A DNA stretch of 36,159 bases from Clostridium sp. CAG:411 (lineage in GTDB: Bacteria > Bacillota > Clostridia > Lachnospirales > Lachnospiraceae). Under the pieces are notes generated by a model. It did not search any database. It was not told the origin of the DNA and was given only the letters and a program-made list of their open reading frames with translations. Positions 34,294-36,159 of the stretch are shown piece by piece. Positions within the stretch are counted from its first letter, which is position 1; each line of letters starts with the position of its first letter. The stretch is from assembly GCA_000437275.1 (NCBI GenBank), contig FR899741.1, positions 170,189 through 206,347 of the forward strand, in the 5' to 3' direction. The position numbers and the translations under genes were made by a program.

Positions 34294-34315
34294 TGTTCAT
34301 TTTCCTCCTCATTAA

Positions 34316-34399
34316 CTAGGATATCAAAATTTCTTTTCTTTTATCATCAAAAACACTGGAAGCATTGTTCAAAAATTTCTTCTTCCAGTTGCGAAGCAG
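34316..34399 (-). pseudogene. Fragment resembling IS3-type transposase OrfA
   Basis: A 27-codon frame reading LLRNWKKKFLNNASSVFDDK and on to a stop; it recalls the stretch after the HTH in IS3-family OrfA (HPNxLxxWKKxFLxNAxxVF). No start, no HTH part in the same frame and no OrfB: at most a relic. A neighbouring frame is also open over 34330-34420. No inverted repeat ends were found. Confidence 0.4.
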
Positions 34400-34514
34400 A
34401 TTTGTCTAAATATTCCTCTCCAAAGCCCCACGAGTTCTATTATTTTAAGAACAAAGTGGACAAGTGCACATCCCACAAAGCGTTTTACTCTATAGGACGC
34501 ATTTTTCTATAAAG

Positions 34515-34560
34515 AAAAAAAGTTGCCAAACTATTGACTAAAATCAACACCTTGACAACT
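34515..34560 (-). terminator. Terminator after VanZ copy 3
   Basis: A 9-bp stem with one G-T pair (AGTTGTCAA/TTGGCAACT) around an inner TTGA/TCAA hairpin, followed by seven T on the minus strand. It begins about 10 bp past the VanZ stop. Confidence 0.85.
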
Positions 34561-34570
34561 TTTTCATACT

Positions 34571-35128
34571 CTAAATCAATCGTTTACTCAAAAACATTTT
34601 TCTAATACCTGAATAGACTATAGTTGCTAACACTACTCCAATAGAATTCAATATAATATCATCAATATCTGCTATCCTATTTGGATATTGAGCAAGAATA
34701 TTGATAATGGCTTGTATTGTCTCTATTATAACAGACAATCCTACTCCCCAAATAATCATTTTTTTCATTGTATACTTTTTTTTATAATCTAAAAATAATG
34801 CTGTAAACAATACAAAAGGAATTAGAAGCACAATGTTTCCCCCAATCTGTATCAAAAAATTACTTGATTGGAGTGTAAGAATTATATTTTTAAATGGTAC
34901 ATACTGTATCATGCTAAAATCCCCTGACATGGCATTTTTAAATTCTTGTATTTCCACTTTAGATGGTACATATATAGGAAAAAACACAATCTTTATCAAA
35001 CAAAGTAAGTAAAAAGAAAAAAGCATCCCTAAAACTTTATATATATTTTTTTTAATTTTCAAAAAGCATACAATAGACAAAACAACAAATAAAACTATAA
35101 ATAATTTAGAACCAAAATCAATTGTCAT
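34571..35128 (-). CDS. VanZ-family membrane protein (copy 3)
   Basis: 185 residues, about five membrane helices. The family marks are GNIVLLIPF (97-105), SVIIETIQ and RIADIDDIILNSIG (151-164), well kept. Start at 35128 with GAGG 6 nt upstream; the open frame's earlier TTG overlaps that site. It follows a small truncated-looking gene and ends at a terminator, so the two form a small unit under the promoter at 35508-35536. Confidence 0.85.
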   Translation of the reverse strand: MTIDFGSKLFIVLFVVLSIVCFLKIKKNIYKVLGMLFSFYLLCLIKIVFFPIYVPSKVEIQEFKNAMSGDFSMIQYVPFKNIILTLQSSNFLIQIGGNIVLLIPFVLFTALFLDYKKKYTMKKMIIWGVGLSVIIETIQAIINILAQYPNRIADIDDIILNSIGVVLATIVYSGIRKMFLSKRLI

Positions 35129-35143
35129 ATGTAACCTCAACTA

Positions 35144-35356
35144 TTACTTAAATTCTACTAAAATGTCACCAACCCATTTTCTTCCCTTGGAACCAGAAGA
35201 GGTATTAGAGTAGTTTCTCAAATAAATTCTATACTTCCCTTTAGACACATTATTAAATCTAACATTACCACCATAAACAGAATCAACATACTTTTCTGAC
35301 CTTACATAATTCCATTTATCATTATCATTATCATATTTTTGCAATCTAATCTCCAT
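35144..35356 (-). CDS. 70-residue remnant of a secreted strand-rich protein
   Basis: The product (IRLQKYDNDNDKWNYVRS, then VRFNNVSKGKYRIYLRNYSN) looks like the C-terminal half of a small secreted beta-sandwich protein, but no signal peptide is present and its own ribosome site is poor. A better start, ATG at 35389-35391 with an AAGGAAA site, lies upstream in a different frame (MKTSIKERVDALW) and stops after 29 codons. The simplest reading is an internal deletion that removed the signal peptide and broke the frame; a genuine short cytoplasmic protein is the alternative. No family recognised. Confidence 0.5.
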   Translation of the reverse strand: MEIRLQKYDNDNDKWNYVRSEKYVDSVYGGNVRFNNVSKGKYRIYLRNYSNTSSGSKGRKWVGDILVEFK

Positions 35357-35507
35357 AGAGCATCCACTCGTTCCTTAATACTTGTTTTCATACTTTCCTT
35401 CTAAATAAATAATTTTAGTTTTAGATTATCAGAAAAATAAATACATTTAGTTGTATCTTGTAATAAAATTTTTTCAACTTCGTCGTTTGATAGCCTTCGC
35501 TTTAAAA

Positions 35508-35536
35508 AGCATATCACATTTTGCATTGAAAGTCAA
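35508..35536 (-). promoter_or_regulatory. Promoter of the small gene and VanZ copy 3
   Basis: -35 TTGACT (35531-35536), 17-bp spacer, -10 TATGCT (35508-35513) with a TGA extended -10. Predicted start near 35501, leader about 110 nt to the ATG at 35391. The repeated LytTR-like element is not present here. Confidence 0.7.
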
Positions 35537-35581
35537 TCACATTTCTATATTTGTTATTATCTTTTTACACAATGTTTTAAA

Positions 35582-36159
35582 TCAATTCTTCTCTATTTCT
35601 ATTTTTCCATTTTGCAAGTAGTATTTCTTATCACATTGATAAGCAATCTCCCTATCATGAGTAACAATTACAATACTTGTACCCTTTTTGTAAATATGTT
35701 TGAGCATCTTAAATACATCTTTTTTATTTTCTTCATCCAAAGAACCTGTTGGCTCATCAGCAAGTAAAAGTTTAGGTTCCTGTACAATAGCTCTTGCTAT
35801 TGCTACGCGTTGTTTTTCCCCTCCTGATAATTGATAAATGCTTTTATCTAACAATTTTTCAATATGAAATTTTTCCACAAGCGAATAAACTTTTTCCTCT
35901 ATCCGTTTCTGCGGACTATGTGCAATATACATTGGAGTTGCAATGTTTTCAAATACAGAAAGCCGTTCAAGCAACGCATAATCTTGCATTACAAAACCAA
36001 TCTGTTTATTTCGCAAACTGTTCCATTTCCTTTTACACTTTTCCATATCTTGGCCATCAAAAAAATATCTCCCCCTGTCTATTTTCTCCAGCAACCCCAA
36101 AATTCGAAGAAGTGTGGATTTTCCTGAACCTGATTTTCCATAAATAGAAACCACTTCTC
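35582..36159 (-). CDS. ABC transporter ATP-binding protein, MacB/lactococcin-972 export type (5' end outside window)
   Basis: At least 192 residues; the frame stays open through the window edge, so the true start lies beyond 36159 and the GTG at 36154 is internal. Walker A YGKSGSGKST, Q-loop FVMQDYALLERLSV, signature QLSGGEKQRVAIARAI, Walker B LLLADEPTGSLD, switch VTHD. The sequence pattern fits MacB/LolD-like ATPases and in particular those of lactococcin-972-type clusters, which pair with a large FtsX-like membrane protein, expected upstream outside the window. No terminator follows. Confidence 0.9.
   Translation of the reverse strand, partial: EVVSIYGKSGSGKSTLLRILGLLEKIDRGRYFFDGQDMEKCKRKWNSLRNKQIGFVMQDYALLERLSVFENIATPMYIAHSPQKRIEEKVYSLVEKFHIEKLLDKSIYQLSGGEKQRVAIARAIVQEPKLLLADEPTGSLDEENKKDVFKMLKHIYKKGTSIVIVTHDREIAYQCDKKYYLQNGKIEIEKN

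Noticed and set aside
34294..34515. An AgrD-like or small signal peptide gene upstream of the LytTR regulator
   Set aside because: Short frames here (for example MCTCPLCS) lack ribosome sites, an amphipathic leader and the acidic tail of AgrD; a transposase relic explains part of the region better.
34553..34568. A possible third copy of the repeated promoter core (TGACAACTTT..)
   Set aside because: The match is 14 of 16 bp only, it forms an arm of the VanZ terminator, and the rest of the 48-bp element is missing.

Overview
The window reads as AT-rich chromosomal DNA of a Gram-positive anaerobe, most likely a clostridial member of the Lachnospiraceae. This rests on gene order, low GC, strong Shine-Dalgarno sites, a Firmicutes-type L27 with its Prp protease, and a BspA-like surface protein; no 16S gene is present to settle the taxon. 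Every gene I accept lies on the minus strand, so transcription runs from high to low coordinates.

Right part (about 25.5-36.2 kb) is an accessory peptide/antimicrobial-response locus. It holds the end of a MacB/lactococcin-972-type ABC ATPase, a small gene that looks 5'-truncated, three VanZ-family membrane proteins, a LytTR response regulator with an AgrC-like GHKL kinase, a secreted cysteine-containing protein, an ABC transporter with one ATPase and three different permease subunits, and two membrane-anchored proteins of unknown function. A near-identical ~48-bp promoter element occurs twice, before the secreted-protein/ABC operon and before a VanZ pair. This suggests that the neighbouring two-component system controls both units. 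A fragment resembling an IS3-type OrfA lies just upstream of the regulator.

Middle-right (about 19.9-25.5 kb): a four-gene set with an unusually short ExbB/TolQ-like channel protein, an ExbD/TolR-like partner with the conserved membrane Asp, a second ExbD-like protein and a coiled-coil membrane protein. It is followed by an OmpR-type two-component system, a lipoprotein and a bacterial PH-domain protein. The proton-channel set in a monoderm is the least explained system here.

Middle and left (about 5.2-19.8 kb) is housekeeping: L21 leader-rplU-prp-rpmA-obgE, an HD-GYP protein, ylxM-ffh-rpsP-khpA-rimM-trmD-rplS, then a signal peptidase, rbgA, a second signal peptidase with a long charged N-terminus, rnhB, an FlhB-like protein, a YraN-like nuclease and pgeF. 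These genes serve translation, ribosome assembly, protein export and maturation. A secreted trigger-factor-like lipoprotein follows, and the left end is filled by a 1,655-residue BspA-type leucine-rich-repeat protein with its own strong promoter.
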